This document shows positions 25,361 through 34,895 of a DNA stretch of 64,000 bases, in pieces. The position numbers and the translations under genes were made by a program. Every line of letters begins with the position of its first letter. Within the stretch, counting starts at the first letter, position 1. The notes under the pieces were generated by a model. That model did not search any database, had not been told where the DNA came from, and worked only from the letters and a program-made list of their open reading frames with translations. Source of the DNA: Lentisphaeria bacterium (GTDB lineage: Bacteria > Verrucomicrobiota > Lentisphaeria > Victivallales > Victivallaceae); NCBI GenBank assembly GCA_017504435.1, contig JAFVRD010000053.1, positions 166,884-230,883 of the forward strand, in the 5' to 3' direction.

Positions 25361-28135
25361 TCAAAATTCCAGTGCGGCGACACCCAAAGGCGGCAGAGTG
25401 ATGGTATTGCCGGTATATTTTTGCGGGATCAACTTGCCGTTTTCATCGGCGATAAGCCACCGTTTCGGAGCCGTTTTGAATTCATTTTTATCCAATTCAA
25501 ATGAAATAGTTTCCGGACGGTCGGTACGGTTGGTGAAAAAAGCCACCGGTACACCATTAGCATCGCGCCACGCAGATGCCGGGACGGCAGGGTAATCAAA
25601 TTTCATATTTTTGAGATTGACTTTTTCATCCGGGGTAGCACATGACACCACCGGCGGACGGAGCATTTCTCCCACCCCGATTTGTTTATAAAAGTGTTTA
25701 CGCATGGCGATAAGTTTGCGGTAATAGGCGTAGATACCTTCCGGGAAGTAAGTTTTTTCAAATCCCTTATTATCCATGAAAATCCTGCCCAGCAATGCGC
25801 CGATATGGAAACATGCCGACACCTGGATTTTCGGACGGCTGACTGTGCGTCCGTATACAAACTGGTAATCGTGATATATCACGGTCCAGACCGGGACATG
25901 ATTCGGGAAGACATTTTCATGGTGGAGTTTGAAATCGATCAGATCCACGAATTGTTCAACACTTGCCTCACTGGAGATGACAAAACCGGGAATGATTTTC
26001 CGCATTTCCTTGCGGATATATTCCGCCATTTTACGTTGCCCATGCACTGAAGTCGTATTGCATCCGGGTTTGTGGTCATGATTGTCTGACCAGCAGTGGA
26101 ACTGACCGCGTCCGAAACTGTCCAGATACATGCCGGCGAAATTATTGGCGATGGCATCTTTCTTTATAATGTTCAGGAGATGCTCCCGCCATCCGTCTGA
26201 TGCACGGCATACATCATAGGCGGCACGGTTGTATTTCTGAAGTCCGCCGTTGACATCACGCATGACCATTGGGATAATGTGTTGTGTTTCGGCGTGTGCC
26301 GGGTCGGGAGATTCATCGTAAATCCGGCTGTTGATATAACCGACGTTGAAATATCCGCGTTTCGCCATTTCATCCACCGCCGGTCTGACTCCGGGAATGG
26401 AGGTGTTTTCGCAGCGGGCATTGAATGCCGCCATCCATTTTTTCGGATGCAGAACCGATGTGCCTCCGGTTGGACAATTGTAATTGTACCAGACTGAAAG
26501 TCCGCCGCAACCAAGTTCAGATGCCATTTTTCGGAAATTGATCATGTTTTGGGGAATACGTGCGATGGCATTTTCCATTTTTAACGGGAATTTCGGCAAT
26601 GTGGACGGACGCAATGCGACGTGGGCATCAAAGACCCATGCCGGCAGATCGCGGCGTTCAATCAATTTTCCGGCTCCGCACCACGGCTGCCGGACAGCCC
26701 ATTGCCGGTAATATCTGGCGGCATCATACCAGTCGCCTTTCAACACGGCGGTCCGCACCGGGTATGCGGATTGGAAAAATCCGGAGATCGCCCGCTGTTC
26801 CGGGAACTGTCCCAGAGAAAATATCAGGGCTTTGTTTTCCGGATAAGCTGTCCAGAGAAATTCTTTGTAATGTCCATTCGGGTCGGCTGCGTGGAAAATG
26901 AGCCCCGGAACATTTTCTCCGTAGAGATAACCGAATTGGAAGTGAGAGCCGCCGGGATATACATTGCCGTACATCATGCCGCTGCGGGGTTTGGTGAATG
27001 TAAACGGATCGGGAGCATTAGTGCCGTAATATCTGCCGTAGGTCAAAAACATTTTTTCCGGTTGGGCGGCGGTCGGAGCGCAGGGCAGGCACGGGAACGT
27101 CATCATATCCACAGCCAGTCCGGAAGGTAATTTCGAGGTGCGGATGGTCCAGGCAAGTTCATTATCTTTATTCAGCTCAACACAGGCGGTCACATCGATC
27201 GTTCCGCCGGGGACAGAGACATCCTGCCACTGTAATTCCAGTTTTTTATCATTTATTTTGCGTAAAGAGGTTTTTGCCGGTACGGCGGCATCGGTTTCAG
27301 TATAAGTATTGTCGGCGGTGTTTCGCATCCGCAATGTCCACAGCGGTTCATTGCGGGAATCAGACATATATTGGATGCCGCCGTATTCCAGTCCCCGCAG
27401 GCAAAGGGTGAATGCGGCAAAATCACAGGTGAATTTGCCCAGTTTTACCTGTGTGATTTTTTCTTTCTGCACCGGCAGTGCCGTTGTGTCCGGAACGATG
27501 GGGGCGTCAGTCAGTGTGAAGCGGTTTACCGAACCTTGAAATACGGCCCCGCCCTGATGATTGGAGGCGATCCGGAGTACGGAATCGGTTTTGAAATCAG
27601 TTTTATCCACCGGGACATCGCAGCTTCCGGCAAGAATACCATTGATATAAAACTTCAGTGTTCCGGGCAGCTCCCAAGTGGCGGTGATCCGGGAGAATAC
27701 ATTGCGCGGCAGAGCTTTTGCCGGATTGGTAGAATACCATTTTTTTTCAGAACGGTCATAGTAAGCCAGAGAGATTTTGCCGCGACGTGAAATCAGGTGC
27801 AAACCATCGCCTTTGGGAGAATATGTTGAAAAAAGGTATTGACTGCCTCCGGCAGGACGCTCATGACGGACGACCATTTCCAGCGAACCTTTACTGCCGG
27901 GGAACGCCCGGGACGGCACTTTGACGGAATCGCCGTCTTTGACAAAACGGACTGCTTCCAGATCTTCTTTGATCCATGAACTTTCCAGAAGAGTGGATTC
28001 CGGATGGTTGCCTTGACCGGAAATATCTCTGATACCTTCATCGACATTGAGTATGAAAGCATATTCAACGGTCGTTTTCGCACTCAACAGATAACTGAAG
28101 CATAACACCGGCAACAATAAAAAAAGTTTTTTCAT
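25361..28135 (-). CDS. Large secreted LamG + TIM-barrel-like protein (924 aa)
   Basis: Signal peptide (MKKLFLLLPVLCFSYLLSA), then one LamG-like jelly roll (residues about 30-215; AYYDRSEKKWYSTNP, ITATWELPGTLKFYINGILAG). After this come a beta-sandwich and a barrel-like region with NFAGMYLDSFGRGQ near residue 670 and FVISSEASVEQFVD near 723. The Asp and Glu there are the best catalytic candidates. It is a close paralogue of 28201-31446, which has an extra LamG domain. It may belong with uncharacterised DUF6259-like glycosidase-type proteins, but that is from memory. It is the last gene of the LacI-pilin-LamG operon, 65 bases after its neighbour, with AAGGATG as ribosome site. Confidence 0.75.
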   Translation of the reverse strand: MKKLFLLLPVLCFSYLLSAKTTVEYAFILNVDEGIRDISGQGNHPESTLLESSWIKEDLEAVRFVKDGDSVKVPSRAFPGSKGSLEMVVRHERPAGGSQYLFSTYSPKGDGLHLISRRGKISLAYYDRSEKKWYSTNPAKALPRNVFSRITATWELPGTLKFYINGILAGSCDVPVDKTDFKTDSVLRIASNHQGGAVFQGSVNRFTLTDAPIVPDTTALPVQKEKITQVKLGKFTCDFAAFTLCLRGLEYGGIQYMSDSRNEPLWTLRMRNTADNTYTETDAAVPAKTSLRKINDKKLELQWQDVSVPGGTIDVTACVELNKDNELAWTIRTSKLPSGLAVDMMTFPCLPCAPTAAQPEKMFLTYGRYYGTNAPDPFTFTKPRSGMMYGNVYPGGSHFQFGYLYGENVPGLIFHAADPNGHYKEFLWTAYPENKALIFSLGQFPEQRAISGFFQSAYPVRTAVLKGDWYDAARYYRQWAVRQPWCGAGKLIERRDLPAWVFDAHVALRPSTLPKFPLKMENAIARIPQNMINFRKMASELGCGGLSVWYNYNCPTGGTSVLHPKKWMAAFNARCENTSIPGVRPAVDEMAKRGYFNVGYINSRIYDESPDPAHAETQHIIPMVMRDVNGGLQKYNRAAYDVCRASDGWREHLLNIIKKDAIANNFAGMYLDSFGRGQFHCWSDNHDHKPGCNTTSVHGQRKMAEYIRKEMRKIIPGFVISSEASVEQFVDLIDFKLHHENVFPNHVPVWTVIYHDYQFVYGRTVSRPKIQVSACFHIGALLGRIFMDNKGFEKTYFPEGIYAYYRKLIAMRKHFYKQIGVGEMLRPPVVSCATPDEKVNLKNMKFDYPAVPASAWRDANGVPVAFFTNRTDRPETISFELDKNEFKTAPKRWLIADENGKLIPQKYTGNTITLPPLGVAALEF

Positions 28136-28200
28136 TTCACATCCTTTGGGTATTCAAATTAATATTCAATATTTTTACACGGTCATGAGCAACATGAAAC

Positions 28201-31200
28201 TTAAAATTCCAAAGCGGCGACTCCCTGCGGCGGCAATTCCAGAGTTTGGGTATTGAAAGGCTGTTTGTGCAAATTGCCGTCATTGTCAGCGATAAGCCAG
28301 TGCTTGGGTTTGCCGGGGAATTCCTGCGGATCCAGAGTAAAAGTGAATACCGCCTTTTGGTCAGTATGGTTGGTGAAAAACGCTGCCGGAGTTCCGGCGG
28401 TATTGCGCCATGCCGAGGCGTTGACAGCCGGATAATTGATCTTGTTTTTGCCGATTTTTTCTTTGGTCGGCGGAAGCTCACATTTGACAGCCGGCGGGCG
28501 GAGCATTTCTCCGATACCGATTTGTTTGTAAAAATGTTTACGCATCGCGATCAGTTTGCGGTAATACGGGGTAAATTTTTCGGTCAGATAAACCCGGTGG
28601 AGTTTTTCATCGGAATCGCCCATGAAAATCCTGCCGAGAAATGCGCCGATATGGAAACAGCTGGTGATTTGAACTCCCGGATAATTGGTGTTGCGACCAT
28701 AAACAAATTGACGGTCATGATAGATTTTTGTCCATACCGGAACGGCGTGTTCATAAATGTTTTCGTGGTGAAGTTTGAAGTCGATCACATCCACGAATTG
28801 TTCGATATTCGCCTCACTGGAAATAACGAAATCGGGAATGAGTTTGCGCATTTCAGTGCGGATGAGTTTGGCAAGTACCCGCTGTCCGGTCACTGATGCG
28901 GTGGTGCTGCCCGGTTCATGACCGTGATTGGCCGCCCAGCAATGCGGCTGACCGCGTCCGAAACTGTCCAGATACATTCCGGCAAAACCATTTTTGACGG
29001 CATCTTTTTTGATGATTTCCAGCAGCCGCTGCTGCCATCCCGGAGCGATCCGGCACACGTCAAAAGATTTATTGGCGTAGAGTTGAAATGTTCCGTCCAA
29101 ATAGCGCATGACCAACGGTTCGACAGCTTTGCTGTCGGCATGTCCGGGCACACCGGGCTGGTCATAGATCCGGGTATTGAGGTAGCCGATAGTATAGATG
29201 TTGTTTTTTCGGAATTCCGCGACGGCTTCCGGCACGCCGGGGATCGTTTGCAGTTCCGGCCGGGCATTGAATTGACCGGCACCGTGAAATGTGGATGGTG
29301 TACCGGCAGGAACATAACCGTAACTGTACCAGACCCCCAATCCGGCGGTATTCAGAAGTTTTTTTGCGGTACGGACATTGTCGACATTTATTTTTACCCG
29401 TTGGACGGAGCGTTCCAAATCGCTGTAGTTCGGAGTGAAAGTGCTGTGACGGGTGGCGATGTGAAGATCGTAGATCCATTGCGGCAGGTCGGTGCGCTTA
29501 TCCAGAGTACCGATGGCACTCCATGGCTGCTGTTCTGCCCATTTCCGGTAATGTTTGGCGGCATCGTACCAATCTCCGGGGATAATGGCGGAACGTATCG
29601 GGTATTGCTGAACAAACTGCCGGGAAACCGCTCTTTGGCGCGGAGTCTGGTTCACGGCGAGAACCAGAGTTTTTTCCTGCGGATGACTGTTAAAGTGAAA
29701 TTCTTTGTAATTGCCGCTGGCATCATCGGTATGCAGGTATACTCCGGGGACATTTTTGCCGTAGAGATAGGCGAACTGCCAGTGTGCGCCGCCGGGATAA
29801 CTGCTGCCCAACCGCCGTTCCTGTCCGGATTTCAATGCAAATGCATCGGGGATGTTTATACCGTAATATTTTGGATAACAGAGAAACATTTCACGCGGGT
29901 TTTTGGCGGTAGGCCGGCATGGTATCCGGGGAAAAGTCAGGGAATCCACGCCATATTTTTCCGGCAGGATCCCGGTGTTGATCTGCCAGTTGAGTTCTTT
30001 TTTTCCGGAAGCAGATACTGTCGCGCAAACATCGGTTTTGCTCCCATCGGGCAGGGCGACATCATGCCAGAACAACTTGATTTCATCCTGCCCGGTGCGA
30101 AAAGAACTGCGTGCGGCATCATCAGCTGAAAGATTGATATATTTTCCGGTGGTTTTGTCGTACAAACGCAGCAGCCATGCCGGGATATCTCTGGTATCGG
30201 AAACATATTCCACGCCGTCGCACTGCCAGCTTTTTATCAGCAGAGAAACGGTATCAAAAGCGAGGGTCATCGCCCCCGCTTTGATGGTGACACGTTTATT
30301 GGAAGTTTTTTTTACCGGAGTTTTTGCTGCCGGTATTTTCGGAGTGTTGAGCAGTTTTACACTGTGGATCATGCCCTGGAACACCGATTTTTTCTGATAG
30401 CTGCTGCCGATAAAAAGCAGTGAATCGGCAGTGAAATCCGGAACCGTATCGACTTTGACCGAACCGGCAGGGCGGTCATTGATATAAAGTTTTACTTCTC
30501 CGGGCAGTTCCCAGGTGAGATTGATTTTGACAAATTTATTCAGCGGCAGCGGGCGGATATTGGCGGCGTTGTACCATTTTTTTGCGGAACGGTCATAAAA
30601 GCCGAAGTGCAGCCGGTTTTTCCGGTAAGAGAGGTGAAATCCGTCACCTTTGGCGGAGTAGCAGCTGAAAATGTAGTTAATAGGTACACTTTTCTGCTCC
30701 AGTTTGACAATCGCTTCCAGACCGCCGCGCGCTCCCGGGAATGCGGCAAACGGCAGTTTGATGCCGTCGCCGTCTTTGGCGAAACGGATGGCATCAAGTT
30801 CGCCCTTGACAAAGCTGCTTTCGCCCGGAGTGTTTTCGGGATGGAATGCGTTGCCGCTCAAGTCTTTCAGAGGTTCGTCAATAGTTAATTCAAACACATA
30901 TTCGGCACGGACATCGCCTTTGACAGCGGCGGGGAGTGCAGATTTTGTCGGAGCGGCGGCGGCAGTACCGAATTTCAGATTGTCGATCTTGCCTTTGAAG
31001 CCATCTTTATTGATTTGATTGCTCTGCACAAAAAATTTGGTATTTGGGGCGAAATTTGGAGCTTCCGGAACGGTCATCATACCGGCATTTTTGCCGTCAA
31101 TGGTCAATGAAACTTTGCCGGGCAGTTCCCAGGTCATGGTCACGGCAGATTTTTTATTGGGAGTCAAAGGGCGGGGACTTTGGGTATGGTACCATTTTTT

Positions 31201-31446
31201 TGCGGAACGGTCATAGAATGCCGTCTGCAGCCGGTTTTTCCGGTAAAGCAGGTTGAATACGTCACCTTTAGATGAGTATATACAGAAAATATACTGCTGT
31301 TCCGGTTGTTTGTCTGTCAGTGTCAACTCCATTTGGACTGCACCTTTGGCGGCGTTGAATTGAGCAAACGGGATCTCTGCGGCATGGAGCGGGCACAGTA
31401 TTGCTGCCATCAAAAACAAAAGTACGGAAAAACTGATTTTTTTCAT
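28201..31446 (-). CDS. Large secreted protein, two LamG domains + TIM-barrel-like region (1081 aa)
   Basis: Signal peptide (MKKISFSVLLFLMAAILCPLHA). Two LamG-like domains follow, at residues about 25-165 and 185-370, each with an AFYDRSAKKWYH / MTWELPGKVSLTIDGK type core. The remaining 700 residues parallel the 924-residue neighbour: VWYSYGYVPAGTP, GFAGMYLDSFGRGQPHCW near 824, FVISSEANIEQFVDVIDFKLHHENIYE near 877, and a beta C-terminus ending ELPPQGVAALEF. It is probably a polysaccharide-active enzyme; the family is not certain. The gene starts 30 bases after a pseudopilin gene with AAGGAACA as ribosome site. Confidence 0.75.
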   Translation of the reverse strand: MKKISFSVLLFLMAAILCPLHAAEIPFAQFNAAKGAVQMELTLTDKQPEQQYIFCIYSSKGDVFNLLYRKNRLQTAFYDRSAKKWYHTQSPRPLTPNKKSAVTMTWELPGKVSLTIDGKNAGMMTVPEAPNFAPNTKFFVQSNQINKDGFKGKIDNLKFGTAAAAPTKSALPAAVKGDVRAEYVFELTIDEPLKDLSGNAFHPENTPGESSFVKGELDAIRFAKDGDGIKLPFAAFPGARGGLEAIVKLEQKSVPINYIFSCYSAKGDGFHLSYRKNRLHFGFYDRSAKKWYNAANIRPLPLNKFVKINLTWELPGEVKLYINDRPAGSVKVDTVPDFTADSLLFIGSSYQKKSVFQGMIHSVKLLNTPKIPAAKTPVKKTSNKRVTIKAGAMTLAFDTVSLLIKSWQCDGVEYVSDTRDIPAWLLRLYDKTTGKYINLSADDAARSSFRTGQDEIKLFWHDVALPDGSKTDVCATVSASGKKELNWQINTGILPEKYGVDSLTFPRIPCRPTAKNPREMFLCYPKYYGINIPDAFALKSGQERRLGSSYPGGAHWQFAYLYGKNVPGVYLHTDDASGNYKEFHFNSHPQEKTLVLAVNQTPRQRAVSRQFVQQYPIRSAIIPGDWYDAAKHYRKWAEQQPWSAIGTLDKRTDLPQWIYDLHIATRHSTFTPNYSDLERSVQRVKINVDNVRTAKKLLNTAGLGVWYSYGYVPAGTPSTFHGAGQFNARPELQTIPGVPEAVAEFRKNNIYTIGYLNTRIYDQPGVPGHADSKAVEPLVMRYLDGTFQLYANKSFDVCRIAPGWQQRLLEIIKKDAVKNGFAGMYLDSFGRGQPHCWAANHGHEPGSTTASVTGQRVLAKLIRTEMRKLIPDFVISSEANIEQFVDVIDFKLHHENIYEHAVPVWTKIYHDRQFVYGRNTNYPGVQITSCFHIGAFLGRIFMGDSDEKLHRVYLTEKFTPYYRKLIAMRKHFYKQIGIGEMLRPPAVKCELPPTKEKIGKNKINYPAVNASAWRNTAGTPAAFFTNHTDQKAVFTFTLDPQEFPGKPKHWLIADNDGNLHKQPFNTQTLELPPQGVAALEF

Positions 31447-31476
31447 AATTTGTGTTCCTTTGTATAAGTTGAAAAA

Positions 31477-32496
31477 TTATTGCCAATCTGTATTTTTCTT
31501 ATTTTGATGGTACGGGGAAAATTTTTTGGTAATGGCATCATCTTTTTTCAGATAATTTCCATATCCGGGAATTGCCTGCAGATAGCTATTGGCATTAAAT
31601 GTTTCAGCATGACCATCGGCACAGGCGATATTCAATGCGGTGTTTTTCAGATGCCTGACCTGTACCCGGGCATGACCGCTGGCTGAGTAGTTGCCTTTAC
31701 CCAAATTCCAGTGATTGGCATCTGCAAATACGATCAATTTATCGGCATCAACCAATTTCCCGGCTTTGTAAAATTTTGAGGTGTTGGGATCCATTTCCTG
31801 GGCAGATCCAGAAGTACCGTCTTTTCCAGCTGCGTTTCCCATCAGGGTCGCGTTCATTCCGTAACTTTGCGCTTTGGGACCGCCTTTACTCCCTGTTTTG
31901 GTTTCATCCATCGGTTTTGGTGACGTACCACTGAACTGCATCCAACTGCCTTTTGCCGGCATCGACGGGCAACCGTTGACGGATCTTTCGCTGTTGTACC
32001 ATGTGTCTTTGGATTCCTGCGGCGCAATAAACACCTGCAGCGGCGTATTGTAGTAAGCCCAAAACAACAGATTATTATCATGCGGGCGGTCAGCTGTCGG
32101 CCACGGCATCTGGTTTACCGATTGGGGCATCAGGAAATCGTCATAGGTGTTGGTGTATGCCAGCGACCCCAACCCGTACTGCTTGAGATTGTTGAGACAT
32201 GAAGTGCTTTTGGCGCGTTCACGCGCACCGTGCAGAGACGGCAGCAACATAGCTGCCAGAATGGCGATGATCGCGATCACGACCAGCAGTTCAATCAGCG
32301 TGAACGCTGATTGAGTGAAGATGTGAAGGTGTGAGGAACTTTTTTGACGGGTGTCAAAAAAGCGTGAAGTGCGCCCTTTCGGGCGTAAGGATGTGCAGTT
32401 TTTATAATTTTTTTTGAGGTAAGACAACGGCAAAATACCTGTTTGACAGATTTTACTCACCAGCAGTTCGATCAAAGTGAATTTTTTGATGTTCAT
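31477..32496 (-). CDS. Pseudopilin (DUF1559-like) with duplicated prepilin motif
   Basis: A 339-residue protein starting [15 protein letters not shown] 59-residue insert follows, then the second motif [35 protein letters not shown]. The rest is the family body, with [21 protein letters not shown] near the C-terminus. The insert matches that of 4639-5628 in length and strongly in sequence ([17 protein letters not shown] versus [17 protein letters not shown]). Between a LacI-type regulator and two giant secreted proteins it looks like a functional part of the locus. It may anchor or guide export of the partners; that is inference. Confidence 0.85.
   Translation of the reverse strand: MNIKKFTLIELLVSKICQTGILPLSYLKKNYKNCTSLRPKGRTSRFFDTRQKSSSHLHIFTQSAFTLIELLVVIAIIAILAAMLLPSLHGARERAKSTSCLNNLKQYGLGSLAYTNTYDDFLMPQSVNQMPWPTADRPHDNNLLFWAYYNTPLQVFIAPQESKDTWYNSERSVNGCPSMPAKGSWMQFSGTSPKPMDETKTGSKGGPKAQSYGMNATLMGNAAGKDGTSGSAQEMDPNTSKFYKAGKLVDADKLIVFADANHWNLGKGNYSASGHARVQVRHLKNTALNIACADGHAETFNANSYLQAIPGYGNYLKKDDAITKKFSPYHQNKKNTDWQ
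32291..32481. repeat. 177-nt in-frame cassette with three hairpins, copy 2
   Basis: Same layout as the copy at 5426-5616: junction hairpin TCAATCAGCG/CGCTGATTGA (32291-32314, identical to copy 1), CTTTTTTGAC/GTCAAAAAAG (32339-32362) and CGCCC-TTTC-GGGCG (32372-32385). In the second hairpin an A-T pair of copy 1 is a T-A pair here, so both partners changed and pairing is kept. Confidence 0.75.
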
Positions 32497-32586
32497 ATTT
32501 TATTTCCCTGATTCAATAATGCATGTCCGCCTGAATGGCTGGATCATGGTTTTTCCATTGATATATTCAATTTGACATTTTTTCCT

Positions 32587-33678
32587 TTACAGATGTACGA
32601 CCTCATCATGCCATTGCGGGTAGCTGCTGCCGGTGCAGAATTTCCGGAAATGCAGCCGGGGCGGGACAGAGATCATGCAGGGATCATTGTCCATACTGCG
32701 CTCCACTAATATTTGAGCCTGACGGAAAATATCATCTTCCCCGGAAATGATCGGCAGCGGGAAACTTTCCAGCTGGATATCATTGTTATAACCGGCAATG
32801 ATGATTTTGTTGCGGAATTTTTCATTGCCCGGAGCCAGCAGACAACCGCCTCCGCCAATGGCGCAGGCATCATTGGCGAACATTACCGCTTGGGGAATAT
32901 GCGGCATTTTCAGAATATTTTCCATCGCCTGATAACCGCATTGCCATGACAGACGCATATTTTCGGTGTTGTTGCTCACCCAGTTCGGCGAGGAAACCGC
33001 TTCCGGCTGCGGTGTCTGGTAAACGTATTTTTCCATGGCTTCCCGGAAACTCAATTCCGGAAATGCCTGATGCAGAGCCCGCAGATATTTCCGGCCCGGA
33101 TTTATATCTCCGAAATGGACAAATTTGAAATCCCCTCCGGTAGTTTCGGTCAGATATTTCAGGATCCTCACTCTGCCCAGTTCACTGCCGTTGCCTGCAT
33201 ACCGGGGGCAGATATCCTCTGTGCCGATAAAATTCACTTCTGACTGTATTAAAATATCAATGATTTCGTTCATCCCGAATGGATGGCCGTAAATAATGAC
33301 ACTTTCCACTCCCCGGTGGATCAGATTACGTACCAGTTCACAATTCTGTTCGGCATGGTTGCCCAGCGAGTGGACATAAACGGTACAGCCTCTCTGGTTG
33401 AAGCTCCTCAGCACCGACAACAGCAATTGCCGTTGTTTGGCTTCATTGTAGTAATTTCCGGATGAAGTGAGCATGGCAAAGGTATTGGTTTTTCTGCCCC
33501 GCATCAATTGATACCCGAAATTGGGACGGTAATGGAATTTTTTGGCGGCATTCAAAACTTTTTGCCGGGTGGCTTCTGAACAGTAGTTGCTTTTGCGGTT
33601 GTTCAATATCTGGGAAACGGTCGGCACAGAAACGCCGGTGTACTCCGCTATAGTTTTCAACGTGACTTTCGCCGCCAT
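32587..33678 (-). CDS. LacI-family transcriptional regulator
   Basis: A 363-residue regulator starting at the ATG at 33676-33678 (MAAKVTLKTIAEYTGVSVPTVSQILNNRKSN). This is the LacI helix-turn-helix plus hinge helix, with RQKVLNAAKKFHYRPNF next. An in-frame extension to 33825 crosses the promoter and is discarded. The remainder is the periplasmic-binding-protein-like effector domain (ESVIIYGHPFGMNEI, FANDACAIGGGGCLL, IIIAGYNNDIQL). It has its own consensus promoter and an operator-like inverted repeat just downstream of the transcription start, pointing to autorepression. It heads the operon with a pseudopilin and two LamG proteins and presumably senses a sugar from their substrate. Confidence 0.92.
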   Translation of the reverse strand: MAAKVTLKTIAEYTGVSVPTVSQILNNRKSNYCSEATRQKVLNAAKKFHYRPNFGYQLMRGRKTNTFAMLTSSGNYYNEAKQRQLLLSVLRSFNQRGCTVYVHSLGNHAEQNCELVRNLIHRGVESVIIYGHPFGMNEIIDILIQSEVNFIGTEDICPRYAGNGSELGRVRILKYLTETTGGDFKFVHFGDINPGRKYLRALHQAFPELSFREAMEKYVYQTPQPEAVSSPNWVSNNTENMRLSWQCGYQAMENILKMPHIPQAVMFANDACAIGGGGCLLAPGNEKFRNKIIIAGYNNDIQLESFPLPIISGEDDIFRQAQILVERSMDNDPCMISVPPRLHFRKFCTGSSYPQWHDEVVHL

Positions 33679-33712
33679 TTTTTTATGTCCCCGATTGAGA
33701 TTTGCAAAGTTT

Positions 33713-33731
33713 ATACAAATAATGTTTGTAT
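33713..33731. promoter_or_regulatory. Operator-like inverted repeat, probable LacI-type autoregulation site
   Basis: ATACAAATAATGTTTGTAT is a perfect 7+5+7 inverted repeat at about +5 to +23 of the predicted lacI-type transcript. Length and position suit a LacI-family dimer. Confidence 0.55.
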
Positions 33732-33742
33732 TATCTGAAATA

Positions 33743-33771
33743 AGTATAGCTCTGCTTTGGTGATTTGTCAA
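33743..33771 (-). promoter_or_regulatory. Sigma-70 promoter of the LacI-headed operon
   Basis: On the minus strand TTGACA (33766-33771), 17 bases, TATACT (33743-33748), 65 bases upstream of the ATG at 33678. Confidence 0.75.
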
Positions 33772-33823
33772 GAGTAATGGATAAAAATTTTTCTTTTTTA
33801 CGCTCCGTTTTACTGCCGGCAGC

Positions 33824-33854
33824 AAAAAAATGCCGCACTTTCAAGGGTGCGGCA
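33824..33854 (-). terminator. Rho-independent terminator after the GspG-like gene
   Basis: On the minus strand TGCCGCAC pairs with GTGCGGCA around an 8-base loop (33831-33854) and is followed by seven T (33824-33830). Confidence 0.85.
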
Positions 33855-33876
33855 AGTACGGCAAAAAATTTTGAGC

Positions 33877-34608
33877 TTACATGTTCCAGCTGGCGATATC
33901 ATCGTGCAGTCTGTGATTGGCATCATCGCTTGTATATATGCAGCCGTCCAGACTTTTATTGCAGCCTTTATCATCAGTTCCATTGGGCCCGAATGAATAT
34001 ACTGCCGCGTCGGCAGCGATGGTTTTATTGGTATCCGGCAGTTTGATGATACCGTCTTTGGTGATTTTTATGTAGACGGTGTAGGGATTGCCCCACGGGT
34101 CACGCCATAAATAGGGCAGGTTGTTTTCATCATTGTACTCCTTCGTGGGATCAAATCCTTTTTTCGGTTCCAGGTAAACTTTTTTTCTCAAATTTACTGA
34201 AACCGGATTTGATGAGGTGAATTCCTTATTTTTGGGTGTAGACAGCTCGGCGATCATGGCATCGTACACTTCCTGAGCATTTGCAGATGTTCCGGCAGGT
34301 ATCGTCGCCAGACTGTTTGTTCCGCTGGAGGTCGTTCCGCTGGACGATAAAACATCACTGTTTGACAAAGAGACATTTTTATCTCCGATTTTGTAATTGG
34401 AACTGCTTTTTTTCAGCATTTTGCCATAGTCAGTATCAAGCTGTTTCAAGGCGGTGAGCAATGCGGTGATATCACTTTTGGCTTCGGTTTCCCTGCCGCT
34501 TTCCTGAGCGACAATTACGACCGGGATGACGATACCGGCGAGAATGGAGATGATCGCGATCACCGTCAGCATTTCGACCAGAGTGAAGCGGGAAAAATAA
34601 CGTTTCAT
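33877..34608 (-). CDS. GspG-like pseudopilin
   Basis: A 243-residue protein. MKRYFSRFTLVEMLTVIAIISILAGIVIPVV is a pseudopilin N-terminus. The C-terminal part has YLWRDPWGNPYTVYI and AVYSFGPNGTDDKG, the DPWGNPY...SFGxNG pattern of major type II secretion pseudopilins. That sets it apart from the DUF1559-like pilins elsewhere in the window. A ribosome site AAGGAAATTC precedes the ATG and a terminator follows, so it is a single-gene unit. No other gsp genes are nearby. A role in a type II-like export machine is inferred. Confidence 0.85.
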   Translation of the reverse strand: MKRYFSRFTLVEMLTVIAIISILAGIVIPVVIVAQESGRETEAKSDITALLTALKQLDTDYGKMLKKSSSNYKIGDKNVSLSNSDVLSSSGTTSSGTNSLATIPAGTSANAQEVYDAMIAELSTPKNKEFTSSNPVSVNLRKKVYLEPKKGFDPTKEYNDENNLPYLWRDPWGNPYTVYIKITKDGIIKLPDTNKTIAADAAVYSFGPNGTDDKGCNKSLDGCIYTSDDANHRLHDDIASWNM

Positions 34609-34816
34609 TTTTGAATTTCCTTATATTTTGTTATCGTCTTATTGTTTGTAAAATTTTTACCGTCCGTTTTTGTTGCACTGCAAATCCGGCACATTCGGGG
34701 ACTTTACCAAATAGAATTATTCTGATAAAATCACGGCTTTTCATGATACAATACTGCCGGGAGGATATTTTTCAAACAGATTTCAGAATTTTTTTGCAAA
34801 AAAATCGGGATTTTTC
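34609..34816. other. Intergenic region between divergent pilin genes
   Basis: About 210 AT-rich bases with no gene. The leftward gene must have its promoter here, but I see no convincing -35/-10 pair for it. Confidence 0.5.
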
Positions 34817-34845
34817 TTGACAATGTGCTTTCGGACGGCTATTTT
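34817..34845 (+). promoter_or_regulatory. Sigma-70 promoter for the rightward pilin gene
   Basis: TTGACA (34817-34822), 17 bases, TATTTT (34840-34845), about 50 bases upstream of the ATG at 34896. Confidence 0.65.
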
Positions 34846-34895
34846 TTCTAAAGTGGAACTGTTTTCCTGTAATGTTATCACAAAGGTATTGGATT

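Noticed and set aside
31477..32496. The second FTLIELLV as the true start of the pilin genes
   Set aside because: No ATG, GTG or TTG with a ribosome site lies between the two motifs in a usable place, and both genes have normal starts before the first motif.
34609..34816. A clear promoter for the GspG-like gene
   Set aside because: Only weak TTGCAG/TAAAAA-like pieces with poor -10 matches are present; not enough to call.
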